Shown here one piece after another: positions 8,007-16,953 of a stretch of DNA of 37,953 bases. The position numbers and the translations under genes are program-made. Under the pieces are notes generated by a model that saw only the letters and a list, made by a program, of their open reading frames with translations, ran no database searches and was not told where the DNA came from. The DNA is from JALSKU01 sp964556545. GTDB taxonomy: Bacteria; Campylobacterota; Campylobacteria; Campylobacterales; JALSKU01. Within the stretch, counting starts at the first letter, position 1. Each line of letters begins with the position of its first letter. Where the stretch lies: the NCBI GenBank assembly GCA_964556545.1, contig CAZKWE010000003.1, positions 1 through 37,953 on the forward strand, given 5' to 3'.

Positions 8007-9870
8007 TTGTATTCCTTGTATTATGAAAAAAGTCAGATTGTATGATATCTGTTTTTAAATATCCGTTATCTTTTAAAAATACCTCTATCATTTTATGAAT
8101 TTTATCTTTTTCATCTGAATTTTCAAGAGCTGAATTTATTTTTTCCGAAAGCAATTTTTTAACTTCTGAATTTTCATATCCTATTTCATTTAAAACTTGA
8201 AGTATGTCTTTTGATTCTATGATTTTTGTTATGGTATATGAAGTTTCATCGATATCCACACACAATTCCGTAGGATGAGCAAATAAATTATGTCTCATAC
8301 CCATAGTCTCCTGATATGCACCGACTAAAAAAAATGCTAAAAAATAATCCTCTTCTGCCAAATTTACATCATGCAAAAAGAGAGGATTTTTGATATTGAA
8401 ACTTATCTCTCCGTCACTGTCACAAGTTATATCCCATAATGATGCACTTCTTTTATTTGACTCGCCAAGTTTGCTTAAAGGCATAACGGGAAAATTTTGT
8501 TTCAACCCCCAATTATCGGGCAAACTTTGAAAAAGAGAAAAATTTAAAAGATATCTCTCCTGAACCATATCCTGAATATAAAGCAACTCTTTGTGATTTT
8601 TATCTTTCAATAATTTTACTGCTTTTTCTATGATAAGATTAACCAATATTTCCGTATTTGATCTATCGTCAAGGTCTATATAACCAAGATCAAAAAGAGT
8701 CAGTAAAGATTCCATATGATCCAAACTATCATGCAAAAATTCTAAAGCATTTTTTTTATTCATATCTTTATATAATGCATATAATTCACTGACCAGCGGT
8801 GGATTTTTCTTTTTAAGTCTTAAAAGTTTCTGACTGTACTCTTTGGAAAAAAGCTCCAAAACAGGGGCGATTAAAACCGCATGAAAGGCAGCAATAAATC
8901 TGCCTGATTCTATAAAAACATCAGGTTCATCAACATTTTTTCTTTTTGCAATATCCTGTAAAAGATATATAACATCATTTGCATACTCTTCCAAAGAGTA
9001 ATTTTTATGATAGTTTTCTTCATTTTGCGAATACTCGACCGCAAGTCCGCCGCCAAGATTGATTGAAGTGAGATTATCTGCTCCCATCTTTTTTAATTCG
9101 GCAAATATATTGCCGGCTTCTCTTAAAGCTTTTTTTAACGGTGCTATATCCTCAATCTGAGAGCCTATGTGAAAATGTATCATTTTAAATGATTTCAAAA
9201 GATTATGTTTTTTCAATATTTCAATAGCACTTATAAGCTCTGATGAAGTCAATCCGAATTTTGAGTTTATTCCTCCGCTTTTGGCCCATATGCCGATACC
9301 TGAACTGTGAAGCCTTATCCTAAGACCTATATTTGGCATAGTTCCATTAAAATTCTTCACATTTTCCACTATACTTTCAAGTTCGTTTATTCCCTCTATT
9401 GTCAATGTAATATTGTGCCCCATTTTTGCAGCTAAAAAACCTAACACAATCATTTCATTATCTTTAAAGCCATTTACAGTAATGGGTGAGCCGATATTGT
9501 TGTAACTCATAGCAAGTATCAATTCCGGTTTACTGCCCGCTTCAAGTCCGTAATTATATTTTTTACCTATATCTGTTAAATTTTTTACAAATCCGGGATA
9601 TTGGTTTACTTTTAGTGGAAAAACAGCATTAAAACTACCTTTATAGTTAAACTCTTTTTGAACTTTTGAAAAAGTTTCATAAAGATATGATATCTGTTTT
9701 TGTATAAGATGAGGAAACCTTACAAGAAGCGGTCCGCTTAAACCCTTTTTTCTTATACTGCTGACTATATCGGCAAGAGAAGGCTTTGATTTGTAGTTGA
9801 CAATAACTTTATCATTTTCAATGTCAAAATAATTTTTCCCCCATATATCTATACCGTATCTATTGTTCAT
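7996..9870 (-). CDS. speA: Biosynthetic arginine decarboxylase
   Basis: PLP enzyme of 624 residues that turns arginine into agmatine for polyamine synthesis. The alanine-racemase-like barrel holds the PLP lysine at K87 in AVFPLKVNQYPG, then YNYGLEAGSKPELILA, LHSSGIGIWAKSGG, FHIGSQIEDI and NLGGGLAVEYS. The C-terminal domain has LWDITCDSDGE with the catalytic cysteine and FLVGAYQETMGMRHNLF. Length and motif order match SpeA. It starts three bases after the hisS stop codon and overlaps cysE, so all three are probably co-translated. Confidence 0.95.
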   Translation of the reverse strand: MNNRYGIDIWGKNYFDIENDKVIVNYKSKPSLADIVSSIRKKGLSGPLLVRFPHLIQKQISYLYETFSKVQKEFNYKGSFNAVFPLKVNQYPGFVKNLTDIGKKYNYGLEAGSKPELILAMSYNNIGSPITVNGFKDNEMIVLGFLAAKMGHNITLTIEGINELESIVENVKNFNGTMPNIGLRIRLHSSGIGIWAKSGGINSKFGLTSSELISAIEILKKHNLLKSFKMIHFHIGSQIEDIAPLKKALREAGNIFAELKKMGADNLTSINLGGGLAVEYSQNEENYHKNYSLEEYANDVIYLLQDIAKRKNVDEPDVFIESGRFIAAFHAVLIAPVLELFSKEYSQKLLRLKKKNPPLVSELYALYKDMNKKNALEFLHDSLDHMESLLTLFDLGYIDLDDRSNTEILVNLIIEKAVKLLKDKNHKELLYIQDMVQERYLLNFSLFQSLPDNWGLKQNFPVMPLSKLGESNKRSASLWDITCDSDGEISFNIKNPLFLHDVNLAEEDYFLAFFLVGAYQETMGMRHNLFAHPTELCVDIDETSYTITKIIESKDILQVLNEIGYENSEVKKLLSEKINSALENSDEKDKIHKMIEVFLKDNGYLKTDIIQSDFFHNTRNTNVL

Positions 9871-9873
9871 AAA

Positions 9874-11103
9874 TTACCCGTTCCATCCGCTTTCAAATTT
9901 TTCCAATTCTATTAGATATTCTTCTTTTTTTACCAAATCTTTTATCCACACCATATTTGTTTTTAATTCATTTTCGCCTATAACAACACAAAATTTGACA
10001 TCTTTTTTATCAGCTGCTTTCAAATGGGCTTTTAAACTTTTTTTGTGATATGAAACTTCTGTTTTGTGATTTTTTCGATATATATATGCCAGTCGATACA
10101 CCAAAAATAAAGCTTTCTCATCCATTGCTCCGAAATAAAAACCATCTTTTTGTTTTTGTGGCATATTTATAAGCTCCAATACCCTCTCAACTCCTATGGC
10201 AAAACCGATTCCGGAAGTCGGTTTTCCGTCCAAAAACTCTACAAGCCTGTCATATCTTCCACCGCCTGCAACTGCATTTTGTGCACCAAGAGCAGTAGAA
10301 ACAAACTCAAAAGCCGTCTTTGTATAATAATCAAGACCTCTTACCAAATTATTGTCAACTTCATACTTTATATCTAAATCATCAAGTTTTTTTCTAACAA
10401 ACTCGAAACTGTCTTCACATTCACTGCAAAGTGCCAAGTTCAGTCTCGGAGCTTCTTTTAAGAGTTGCTGGCATTGTTTGTTTTTGCAATCAAATACTCT
10501 GATGGGATTTGTTTTTATTCTTCTTTTGCAATCATCACACAAGCCATCTTCAATATCTATCAAAAATTTAACCAAATTTTGCCTAAAAGGAGGCAGACAT
10601 TTTTGACATCCAAGAGTATTTATCTTTAAAGTATACTCTATACCGAAAAAGTCAAGTATATCTTTTAAAAGTAAGATAATATTTATATCTTCATAGGGAC
10701 TATCTTCGCCAAAGCACTCAACACCAAACTGATGAAACTCTCTCAGCCTTCCTTTTTGCGGTCTTTCATATCTAAACATAGGTCCGTAATAATAATATCT
10801 TTTTACATTTGAAATTCTATCAAACTTATGTTGCACAAAGCATCTCACAACACCTGCGGTTCCTTCCGGTCTTAAACAAACATTGTTTCCGCCTTTGTCG
10901 ATAAATTCATACATCTCTTTACCGACTATATCGCTACTTTCTCCCACACTTCTTTTAAAAAGTGCAGTTTCTTCAAGTATAGGTGTTTCGATATATTCAA
11001 AACCGTAATTTTTAGCAATTGCGGATGCATTTTCTATAAAATAGATATATTTTATATTTTCAGGGCTCAATATATCTTTCATACCTCTTAAAGCATTTAT
11101 CAA
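9874..11103 (-). CDS. hisS: Histidyl-tRNA synthetase
   Basis: Class II aminoacyl-tRNA synthetase of 409 residues that charges tRNA-His. Motif 1 lies around ETPILEETALFKRSVGESSD, motif 2 is CLRPEGTAGVVRCF, the histidine-A signature is RGLDYYTKTAFEF, and motif 3 lies in SGIGFAIGVERVLEL. A small anticodon-binding domain (about 325-405) ends the protein. The start is a TTG whose last two bases share the tmk stop (TTGA, four-base overlap). A GGAG seven bases upstream, inside tmk, supports that start. An internal ATG seven codons in would cut off the conserved ALRGM. Confidence 0.95.
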   Translation of the reverse strand: MINALRGMKDILSPENIKYIYFIENASAIAKNYGFEYIETPILEETALFKRSVGESSDIVGKEMYEFIDKGGNNVCLRPEGTAGVVRCFVQHKFDRISNVKRYYYYGPMFRYERPQKGRLREFHQFGVECFGEDSPYEDINIILLLKDILDFFGIEYTLKINTLGCQKCLPPFRQNLVKFLIDIEDGLCDDCKRRIKTNPIRVFDCKNKQCQQLLKEAPRLNLALCSECEDSFEFVRKKLDDLDIKYEVDNNLVRGLDYYTKTAFEFVSTALGAQNAVAGGGRYDRLVEFLDGKPTSGIGFAIGVERVLELINMPQKQKDGFYFGAMDEKALFLVYRLAYIYRKNHKTEVSYHKKSLKAHLKAADKKDVKFCVVIGENELKTNMVWIKDLVKKEEYLIELEKFESGWNG

Positions 11104-11687
11104 AATTTTTCTCCTGTTATATTTTTTACAATAATTTTATGAATTTCTTCTATACTTTGCGATGCGTCTATTTCTACATATTTCGTATCTATTTTTTTTA
11201 CAATATTTTGCATATTTTTCTGAACACTCAAAAGATACTCTATACCTCTTTTTTCTATGTTGTCTTTCTCTTTTTTGCCAAGTCTTTGCATTATAGTCTC
11301 TTTGTTAAGTTTAAGCAAAAAGATAATATCCGGAAATTTTCCCTCAAGTGCTATATTGTTTAACTCTACAAATGTATCAAAATCAATTTCTGTATGATTG
11401 CTCATAGCATAAGCAATACCGGATACAAAACCTCTGTCGCTTATAACCATATGATTTAAATTGGGCTTTACAACTTCTTCAAAAAGCTCCGCTCTGTCAG
11501 CCAAAAATAAAAAAAGCTCTGCTTTGATACTTTGTACATGTCCTTCTAAAAGCATTTGTCGTATCTTGACACCAAGAGATGTTCCGCCTGGCTCTTTGGT
11601 AAAAACAGCATTTTTAAATTTATTTTTCAAAAGCTCTATCTGAGTTGATTTGCCACTGGTATCAATTCCTTCTATAATTATATACAT
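11100..11687 (-). CDS. tmk: Thymidylate kinase
   Basis: Phosphorylates dTMP to dTDP. The protein has 195 residues, with the P-loop EGIDTSGKST at residues 6-15, FTKEPGGTSLG for nucleotide contact, LFLADRAEL and the DRG motif in MVISDRGFVSGIAYA. All are standard Tmk marks. The start overlaps coaD by ten bases behind a good ribosome site (AGAGGATAAA). The lid region is GKKEKDNIEKRG. Confidence 0.95.
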   Translation of the reverse strand: MYIIIEGIDTSGKSTQIELLKNKFKNAVFTKEPGGTSLGVKIRQMLLEGHVQSIKAELFLFLADRAELFEEVVKPNLNHMVISDRGFVSGIAYAMSNHTEIDFDTFVELNNIALEGKFPDIIFLLKLNKETIMQRLGKKEKDNIEKRGIEYLLSVQKNMQNIVKKIDTKYVEIDASQSIEEIHKIIVKNITGEKF

Positions 11688-12157
11688 TTTATCCTCTTTC
11701 TTACGATATCAGGTAGTAAACTTGAAGGATCACCTCCGTGCTTTAGTATAGCTCTAACTACTGAAGAACTTATAAAAGCATATTTTAAAGATGGCATAAG
11801 ATACAAAGTATCTATATCTCTATCAAGAAAATTATTGGCATATCCCATTTGTAACTCATACTCAAAATCACTTACCGCTCTAAGACCTCTGATAATAGTT
11901 TTAACATTTTTTTTATGAGCAAAATCAACCAATAATGAGTCAAAAGATTCAACTTCAATTCCTTCAATACAATTAACACTCTCTTTTATAAAGCTTACTC
12001 TTTGCTCTATTGAGAACATAGGGTTTTTCTCTTTTGATACCGAAACTGCAATAATAACTTTATCAAAAATTTTTTTGGCTCTTTTTACAATATCAAGATG
12101 ACCGTTTGTTACAGGATCAAAAGTTCCGGGATAAATTGCTACATTACTACTGCTCAT
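11678..12157 (-). CDS. coaD: Phosphopantetheine adenylyltransferase
   Basis: Catalyses the penultimate step of coenzyme A synthesis, joining ATP and 4'-phosphopantetheine. The protein has 159 residues with the nucleotidyltransferase motif PGTFDPVTNGHLDI (GHxD-type, HxGH-like) near the start, IIRGLRAVSDFEYELQMG in the middle and the ISSSVVRAI motif near the end. The ATG overlaps ubiX by 11 bases. Confidence 0.95.
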   Translation of the reverse strand: MSSSNVAIYPGTFDPVTNGHLDIVKRAKKIFDKVIIAVSVSKEKNPMFSIEQRVSFIKESVNCIEGIEVESFDSLLVDFAHKKNVKTIIRGLRAVSDFEYELQMGYANNFLDRDIDTLYLMPSLKYAFISSSVVRAILKHGGDPSSLLPDIVRKRIKCI

Positions 12158-12680
12158 CTATTTTCCATTTTTTATATAAATTATGTTTTATATTTAGCAA
12201 ATCAAACCATTTGCCTATCATAAAATCTTCCATTTCTTCCAAAGTTTTAGGATTAAAATAGTATCCCAAAACCGGAGGTGCTATGATAACACCCAAATTT
12301 GATAATTTTAACATATTTTCCAATGCTATGGAAGAGTAGGGCATCTCCCTGGGGGCTAAAAGCAAGGTTTTTTTCTCTTTGATTATCACACTTGCCGCCC
12401 TGGTTGTTAGATTGTCCGCTATTCCGCAGCTTATCTTTGCAAGTGTATTCATACTTGTCGGAATAATAACCATAGCATCACATCCAAACGAACCCGAAGC
12501 TATCGCAGCACCTATGTCATCATCATCATATAATATTATGTCTTTTTCTTCTTTAAAGACTGTTTTTGCATTTTTTGAAACCACAAGATAACTTTTTATA
12601 TGTTTTGGAAGATGGCTTGCAAATTTCATTCCAAGATTTACACCGCTACTGCCACTGATAGCAATTACTATTTTTTTCAT
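12147..12680 (-). CDS. ubiX: Flavin prenyltransferase UbiX
   Basis: Attaches a dimethylallyl group to FMN, giving the prenylated flavin used by UbiD-type decarboxylases. The protein has 177 residues with a flavoprotein fold: ISGSSGVNLGMKFA at the N-terminus, MVIIPTSMNTLAKISCGIADN, and LLLAPREMPYSSIALENML for prenyl phosphate binding. No ubiD is in this window. It overlaps flgA by four bases (ATGA) and coaD by 11. Confidence 0.92.
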   Translation of the reverse strand: MKKIVIAISGSSGVNLGMKFASHLPKHIKSYLVVSKNAKTVFKEEKDIILYDDDDIGAAIASGSFGCDAMVIIPTSMNTLAKISCGIADNLTTRAASVIIKEKKTLLLAPREMPYSSIALENMLKLSNLGVIIAPPVLGYYFNPKTLEEMEDFMIGKWFDLLNIKHNLYKKWKIDEQ

Positions 12681-13573
12681 AAAACTATTACCAGACCTTT
12701 ATCTATAATCTTTACCTTGTATATTTTACCATTTTTCCCAACAGTTTTTATAATATCGCCTTTATTGCCCTCTTGCAAAGCTTTTGAAAAAAACTCTATT
12801 TGCAAATTTCCATCTTTTATAATCGTTCTTACAATATCCTTCTTGTGTATAAGAGGATTTATTTTTATCATATATTTAGTTATAACAGAACCTTTTTTGA
12901 TAAAATTTTTTGTAATATAGAAATTATTTTTTAAATTGTCTACAAAATTTAAAGGAATTTTATCAAAACTGCTCATAACTTTTTCATAATCATTTTGAGA
13001 TAGGATTTTACCGTTAGAGATATTATGTTTTGCTTTAAAAAGATAAATTTTTGCATCTATTTTGTATCGAAAAAATATTCTGATGATTTTTTCACTGTTG
13101 TTTTTATATACAACTATAAAATTACCGCTTTTTTTTCTTATGTTGTTAGGCTTAACAATAATTTTCTCAAAATAAAAATTTGAAAAATCTTGCGGAAACG
13201 AATTGATTGGTTTTATGTTTAATTTTATTATTTTTATATTTTTATATTTTGTTTGAAAAATTTTTTTTAGTGCCTGAAAAATCTCTTTTTTATGATATTT
13301 TATATTGCATTGTTTATCTAAAACAACAATTCCGCCACTTTTATCTATAATTTGCAAAGAAATATAATTTTTAATTTTTGAAATTATTTCAAGTGAAGGA
13401 ACTTTAAAAGTTGAAAGAGTATTTGAAACCCTCATCAAATCAATATTTTTTTTATACGAAGGATAAATATCCTTTATGTTTAAAACACTATTTTTGATGC
13501 AATAATGATTTTTAATGATTAAATTCGGCTTTGCGGATAAAAAATTGGCAGATAAAAAAAATAAAAATATAAT
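12677..13573 (-). CDS. flgA: Flagellar basal body P-ring assembly chaperone FlgA, start codon non-canonical or unresolved
   Basis: The C-terminal SAF-like region has FKAKHNISNGKILSQNDY, KNFIKKGSVITKYM and ALQEGNKGDIIKTVGKNGK followed by YKVKIIDKGLVIVL. These are standard FlgA marks for the periplasmic chaperone of FlgI P-ring assembly. The start is odd. The only canonical in-frame start codon upstream of the signal-peptide-like stretch IFLFFLSANFLSAKP is a GTG inside the tRNA-Gly D-arm (13636). Starting there would give the tRNA translation MVEHDLAKVGVASSNLV. No ATG, GTG or TTG lies between the tRNA 3' end and that stretch in any frame. I placed the start at an in-frame ATT (13573); ATC at 13576 and ATA at 13570 are equally possible. 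The next canonical codons are some 40 residues into the protein. Confidence 0.8.
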   Translation of the reverse strand: MIFLFFLSANFLSAKPNLIIKNHYCIKNSVLNIKDIYPSYKKNIDLMRVSNTLSTFKVPSLEIISKIKNYISLQIIDKSGGIVVLDKQCNIKYHKKEIFQALKKIFQTKYKNIKIIKLNIKPINSFPQDFSNFYFEKIIVKPNNIRKKSGNFIVVYKNNSEKIIRIFFRYKIDAKIYLFKAKHNISNGKILSQNDYEKVMSSFDKIPLNFVDNLKNNFYITKNFIKKGSVITKYMIKINPLIHKKDIVRTIIKDGNLQIEFFSKALQEGNKGDIIKTVGKNGKIYKVKIIDKGLVIVL

Positions 13574-13575
13574 GA

Positions 13576-13650
<75 letters not shown>

Positions 13651-13664
13651 AAAATATGAGTGAA

Positions 13665-13693
13665 ATTTTATCTCAATTTTTTTCATTTGTCAA
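13665..13693 (-). promoter_or_regulatory. Sigma70-type promoter for tRNA-Gly and the downstream operon
   Basis: On the minus strand TTGACA (13693-13688) and TAAAAT (13670-13665) are 17 bases apart, a near-perfect consensus pair. The tRNA 5' end is 14 bases past the -10 box, as expected for a stable RNA promoter. No other convincing promoter or terminator appears before flgA, so this may drive the whole operon down to 5690. Confidence 0.75.
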
Positions 13694-13752
13694 CTCTTTT
13701 TTTAACGGTATTATAACATTTTTTAGTTCTTGGTGATATATTTAAACGGTTT

Positions 13753-13893
13753 GAGAGAATAGAAAGGAGGAGGAACTATTCTCTCTGATAATGTATGGGT
13801 AAATTTAGGTTATTTTTGTTAATATTCCGTGCTGGGTCAGGGCATTTGCTTATCAACGGTAAAATTTTATATTAAAAGGACTTAAAAAGTCTT
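13753..13893. ncRNA. Candidate structured RNA in a 309-base gene-free stretch
   Basis: The 13651-13959 gap has no ORF. A perfect 10-bp hairpin (GAGAGAATAG at 13753-13762, CTATTCTCTC at 13776-13785) has a 13-base loop, AAAGGAGGAGGAA. The loop reads as ribosome-binding sequence on the plus strand and CCUCCU-type on the minus strand. A second structure pairs TTAATAT (13819-13825) with ATATTAA (13869-13875) and CCGT (13827-13830) with ACGG (13856-13859), around the GC-richer core GCTGGGTCAGGGCATTTGC. A short hairpin at 13877-13893 followed by an AT tract may terminate a plus-strand transcript. The strand is not settled. It could instead be a leader for the phosphatase gene at 13960. Confidence 0.35.
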
Positions 13894-13959
13894 ATTTATA
13901 TATTTTTAAGTTTGTATATTAAGATAATATTTAGTATCCAATTAGATAAAGGGGAATAA

Positions 13960-14595
13960 GTGCAAAAAATGATTATATTTGATATGGACGGTACACTTCT
14001 TGACAGTAGCAAATCTATAACAAAAAGTATAAATTATGTACGAAACAAACTTGGGCTGAAACCTTTTAAAGTCGAAGAGATAACAAGGCTTATTAACGAA
14101 CCGGATAATGACTTACCGAAACTTTTTTATGAGGATATTAAACCATACGATGAATGCAGAAAAATTTTTGAAAAGCATTATATAAAAAATTGCATTATCG
14201 ATATGGATATGTTTGACGGGATAGAATATATGCTTGAAAGTTTAAAAGATGAGTACATATTAAGTGTTTTGACCAATGCATATGGCGAATTTGCAAGAAA
14301 AATGTTAAAACATTTAAGGATTGATAAATATTTTGTTGAGATTTTAGGTTCAGATGATATATCTTCAAGAAAACCGAATCCAAAAGGAATATATCATATT
14401 TTAACCAAGTACGGTATAGATATTTCCAATACGCTTTTTATAGGTGATAGTTTAAAAGATGAAGAGTGTGCAAAAAATGCAGGTGTAAAATATATCTTTG
14501 CCGATTGGGGTTTTGGTGAATGTAAAAAGCCTGATATGATACTTTCAAGTCAAGATAAAAAAGATATCAAAAATATTTTAAAAAGGATAGCTTAA
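13960..14595 (+). CDS. HAD-family phosphatase, phosphoglycolate-phosphatase-like
   Basis: Soluble HAD hydrolase of 211 residues. Motif I is IIFDMDGTLLDSS, with the nucleophile and acid aspartates. Motif II is LSVLTNAYG, the lysine lies in SSRKPNPKGIYHIL, and motif IV is LFIGDSLKDEECAKNAGV. The cap insertion places it with phosphoglycolate phosphatase and related sugar or nucleotide phosphatases; the substrate cannot be read from sequence. The start is GTG behind a strong AAGGGGAAT. The stop codon TAA directly abuts the start codon of the permease gene, so the two form an operon. Confidence 0.87.
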   Translation: MQKMIIFDMDGTLLDSSKSITKSINYVRNKLGLKPFKVEEITRLINEPDNDLPKLFYEDIKPYDECRKIFEKHYIKNCIIDMDMFDGIEYMLESLKDEYILSVLTNAYGEFARKMLKHLRIDKYFVEILGSDDISSRKPNPKGIYHILTKYGIDISNTLFIGDSLKDEECAKNAGVKYIFADWGFGECKKPDMILSSQDKKDIKNILKRIA

Positions 14596-15318
14596 GTGGA
14601 TTATGTATTATATTTTTTTATTACGGTTATCCTGTCCGCACTGTTTTCTATGGGTGGGGCAGGTGCGGGCATAGCCATGATACCGATACTGAATTCTCTG
14701 GGTATTGAGCTTAATCTTGCCAAAATGGTAGGTTTGTTTATAGGCTTTACTACTACATTCACTTCAAGCATTATGAATTTTAAAAGAAAAGCATTGGATA
14801 TAAAATTCGCACTGCCTTTAGCTTTGACTTTATTGATTTTCGCCCCGGCAGGTGCACAACTCTCTAAATATGTGGATAAAAGTATTGTTAAAATATTATT
14901 TGCATTTTTTCTTATCATTAGTGCGACAATGATGATATTTTTTAAAAAAAAGGCTAAAGCAAATCTACAAACTCCTTTTATCCTTGGAATTACAGGAGCA
15001 ATCATAGGATTATTGTCCGGTCTTTTAGGAGTAGGGGGAGGAAATATGCTATTGCCGGTATTGGTTTTGTTCGGATATGAACCAAAAAAAGTAGCCGTAA
15101 CTGTTAGTTTTGTAGTTCCTTTTTCAGCTTTTACATCTTTTTTAAGTTATGCGAGCTTTGTCCATATAAACTGGTTATTACTCATAAGTACTGCCATAGG
15201 TGCAATACTTGGTGGCTATATAGGAAACTATATGATGTACTTCAAACTTACACAGACACAAATTAAAAAAATTATTGCTTTTATACTTTATATTTTGGCG
15301 GTAAAAATGTTATGGTAA
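14596..15318 (+). CDS. TauE/SafE-family membrane permease
   Basis: Integral membrane protein of 240 residues with about seven or eight helices. Two similar halves carry the glycine-rich motifs typical of the family: FSMGGAGAGIAMIPILNSLG in the first and LLSGLLGVGGGNMLLPVLVL in the second. Members are proposed exporters of sulfite, sulfoacetate or other organosulfur anions, but the substrate here is unknown. Translation starts with GTG immediately after the phosphatase stop. The neighbourhood gives no other hint of sulfur metabolism. Confidence 0.85.
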   Translation: MDYVLYFFITVILSALFSMGGAGAGIAMIPILNSLGIELNLAKMVGLFIGFTTTFTSSIMNFKRKALDIKFALPLALTLLIFAPAGAQLSKYVDKSIVKILFAFFLIISATMMIFFKKKAKANLQTPFILGITGAIIGLLSGLLGVGGGNMLLPVLVLFGYEPKKVAVTVSFVVPFSAFTSFLSYASFVHINWLLLISTAIGAILGGYIGNYMMYFKLTQTQIKKIIAFILYILAVKMLW

Positions 15319-15361
15319 ATATTTTAACTCAAATTATGTATTAGAAATTCATAATTCGGAT

Positions 15362-16192
15362 TTAGGCAACATTTCCCGCAAATTTATGATATTCTTTTAA
15401 TGTCCGATAGGCATGTTGAATTTTTTGAAATTTTTTACTATAAACTTTCAGTATCAAAGTGTTGTCACTTATGACATTATCCGGATGATATTTTTTGACA
15501 AGTTTAAGATAGTTTGCTCTGATTTTTTCGTATGAATCGTCTTGAGAGCACTGCAAAAGCTTGTAAAAATCTTTTAACAGCAAATTAACGGATTTTCTTC
15601 TTTTTTTATAATTGCATTTATTTAAAAATTGATCAATTTCATCAAAAAAATTATTTTTACAGGAGAATTTTATAAAATTTCCAAGTATCTCTTTGGTGTG
15701 AATAATTTCATGCAAAATTGATATTATTGTTTTATCAAAATTATAGATGAAAACCTTATTGGTCGAGGGTTGAAAAATCAATTTGTAATGATTGAAAATA
15801 TTTTGCAATCCTCTTAGTACCAATCTGTTTTTCGTATCCATTTTTATCTCTATAGCTTCATTCGTCCTACAAAAGTTTAACTCCATATTTATAATATTTT
15901 GCAGTTGGTTTTTTTTCACAAGGGTTATTTTTATGGTTTTATCAACAGCTTTTTCTATTTGCCATATTTTTTTAAGTTTTTTACCTGTTTTTCTGGCGTA
16001 TATCCTTGAAAGAAGTTTTAAAAAATATTTTCTTGCAATTTTTTCCGAAGAGTCATTAAATATAATGATTTTGTTTTTATTTCCTATTTTATTGGAAAAA
16101 TTTTTATCAATAAGGCTTTTTAGAAAATAAAATGTCTGTGCATCTTCCAAAATCTTTACATTGAGTATTTTTTCATTTTGTTTTATTTTCAT
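15362..16192 (-). CDS. DnaJ-like protein with C-terminal J domain
   Basis: About 276 residues, with a J domain only at the C-terminus (roughly 205-265). It has LLLKDFYKLLQCSQDDSYEK, then IRANYLKLVKKYHPDN with the intact HPD tripeptide that stimulates Hsp70 ATPase. The basic N-terminal 200 residues match nothing I recognise. There is no G/F region or zinc domain, so it is a type III J protein and probably brings DnaK to a specific client. Campylobacter jejuni has a DnaJ-like protein of similar kind (Cj0954c, from memory). A TTG at 16216 would add eight residues; I prefer ATG at 16192 (MKIKQNEKIL). Confidence 0.78.
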   Translation of the reverse strand: MKIKQNEKILNVKILEDAQTFYFLKSLIDKNFSNKIGNKNKIIIFNDSSEKIARKYFLKLLSRIYARKTGKKLKKIWQIEKAVDKTIKITLVKKNQLQNIINMELNFCRTNEAIEIKMDTKNRLVLRGLQNIFNHYKLIFQPSTNKVFIYNFDKTIISILHEIIHTKEILGNFIKFSCKNNFFDEIDQFLNKCNYKKRRKSVNLLLKDFYKLLQCSQDDSYEKIRANYLKLVKKYHPDNVISDNTLILKVYSKKFQKIQHAYRTLKEYHKFAGNVA

Positions 16193-16248
16193 AGCTGTAT
16201 CAATTCCTTTATACAAATATACTATGAAAAAGCAATTTTTATACCAAA

Positions 16249-16710
16249 TTAATTTTCAAATATTTTTTTTAATTTTATATACTCTTCGTGAAGTTTTTCT
16301 CTTGTATCATCAGCAAGTTCATCTCCGTGTTCAAAACTGCTTTGAATGATATTGTCCAAAGCAGTTAAAACTTCAAAAAAATCACTCTCAAGCTCTTTTT
16401 TTTTCTTTTGTTTTGCCTGTAAAGTTTCAAAAAAAGCAAGTTTTCTTATCAATGAAGAAAGTTTATCTTCAACTTCTTGTATTTTAACATTTTGGACAAG
16501 TCTGTACTTTTCATCTTTTAAAACACTATTTTTTCCTATCGTTTCTTGCAATTCTTTTATATATCCTTCTACAATTCTGGCATATTTGGCATACAATTCA
16601 TAAGATCTATCTTCAAGATTATCTATATTTGAAGTTATTTTATTGATATTTTTATACATAAAAAAAGCCACCACAAGCATAACTATGATAGCCGGTACCA
16701 AATGTTGCAT
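16249..16710 (-). CDS. Membrane-anchored coiled-coil protein of unknown function
   Basis: 153 residues: an N-terminal membrane helix (LVPAIIVMLVVAFFMY) followed by a charged helical region rich in Glu, Lys and Leu, with heptad-like spacing through IVEGYIKELQETIG, VEDKLSSLIRKLAFFETLQ and DDTREKLHEEYIKLKK. No enzyme motif is visible. It ends 57 bases upstream of the DnaJ-like gene's start and probably shares its transcript. It resembles the small single-pass coiled-coil proteins conserved across Campylobacterota, but I cannot name it. Confidence 0.7.
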   Translation of the reverse strand: MQHLVPAIIVMLVVAFFMYKNINKITSNIDNLEDRSYELYAKYARIVEGYIKELQETIGKNSVLKDEKYRLVQNVKIQEVEDKLSSLIRKLAFFETLQAKQKKKKELESDFFEVLTALDNIIQSSFEHGDELADDTREKLHEEYIKLKKIFEN

Positions 16711-16864
16711 ATATTTTCCTTCCTGTCTATATATAAAGACATCTCTAAAAACTTTTAAGAGATATCTACTGATAAATTATAACAAATTGTTACTTAAAAA
16801 TTAAATTCTTATAAAAAATGGACCGGATTTAGCTAAAATAAAGTAATATTTGTGTATTTTAACA

Positions 16865-16922
16865 ACTGACCTTACGCACTATATCAAACCGCTATGGATA
16901 TAATATAGCACATAAGGTTAGT
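16865..16922. promoter_or_regulatory. Promoter of DAHP synthase inside a long imperfect inverted repeat
   Basis: A TATAAT at 16899-16904 sits about 50 bases before the aroF/aroG-type start. It lies between two 20-base arms, 16865-16884 (ACTGACCTTACGC...) and 16903-16922 (...ACATAAGGTTAGT). When one arm is reverse-complemented they match at 16 of 20 positions. The arms flank the -10 box and cover the expected start point, as an operator or an initially transcribed hairpin would. There is no obvious Trp, Phe or Tyr leader peptide. The 16711-16864 part shows nothing else. Confidence 0.4.
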
Positions 16923-16953
16923 CAATAAGAAATAAATTTTTAGGAATTAAATT

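Noticed and set aside
13827..13859. Signal recognition particle RNA
   Set aside because: GGGTCAGGGC recalls its conserved core, but the GGAAG/GCAGC tetraloop region is absent.
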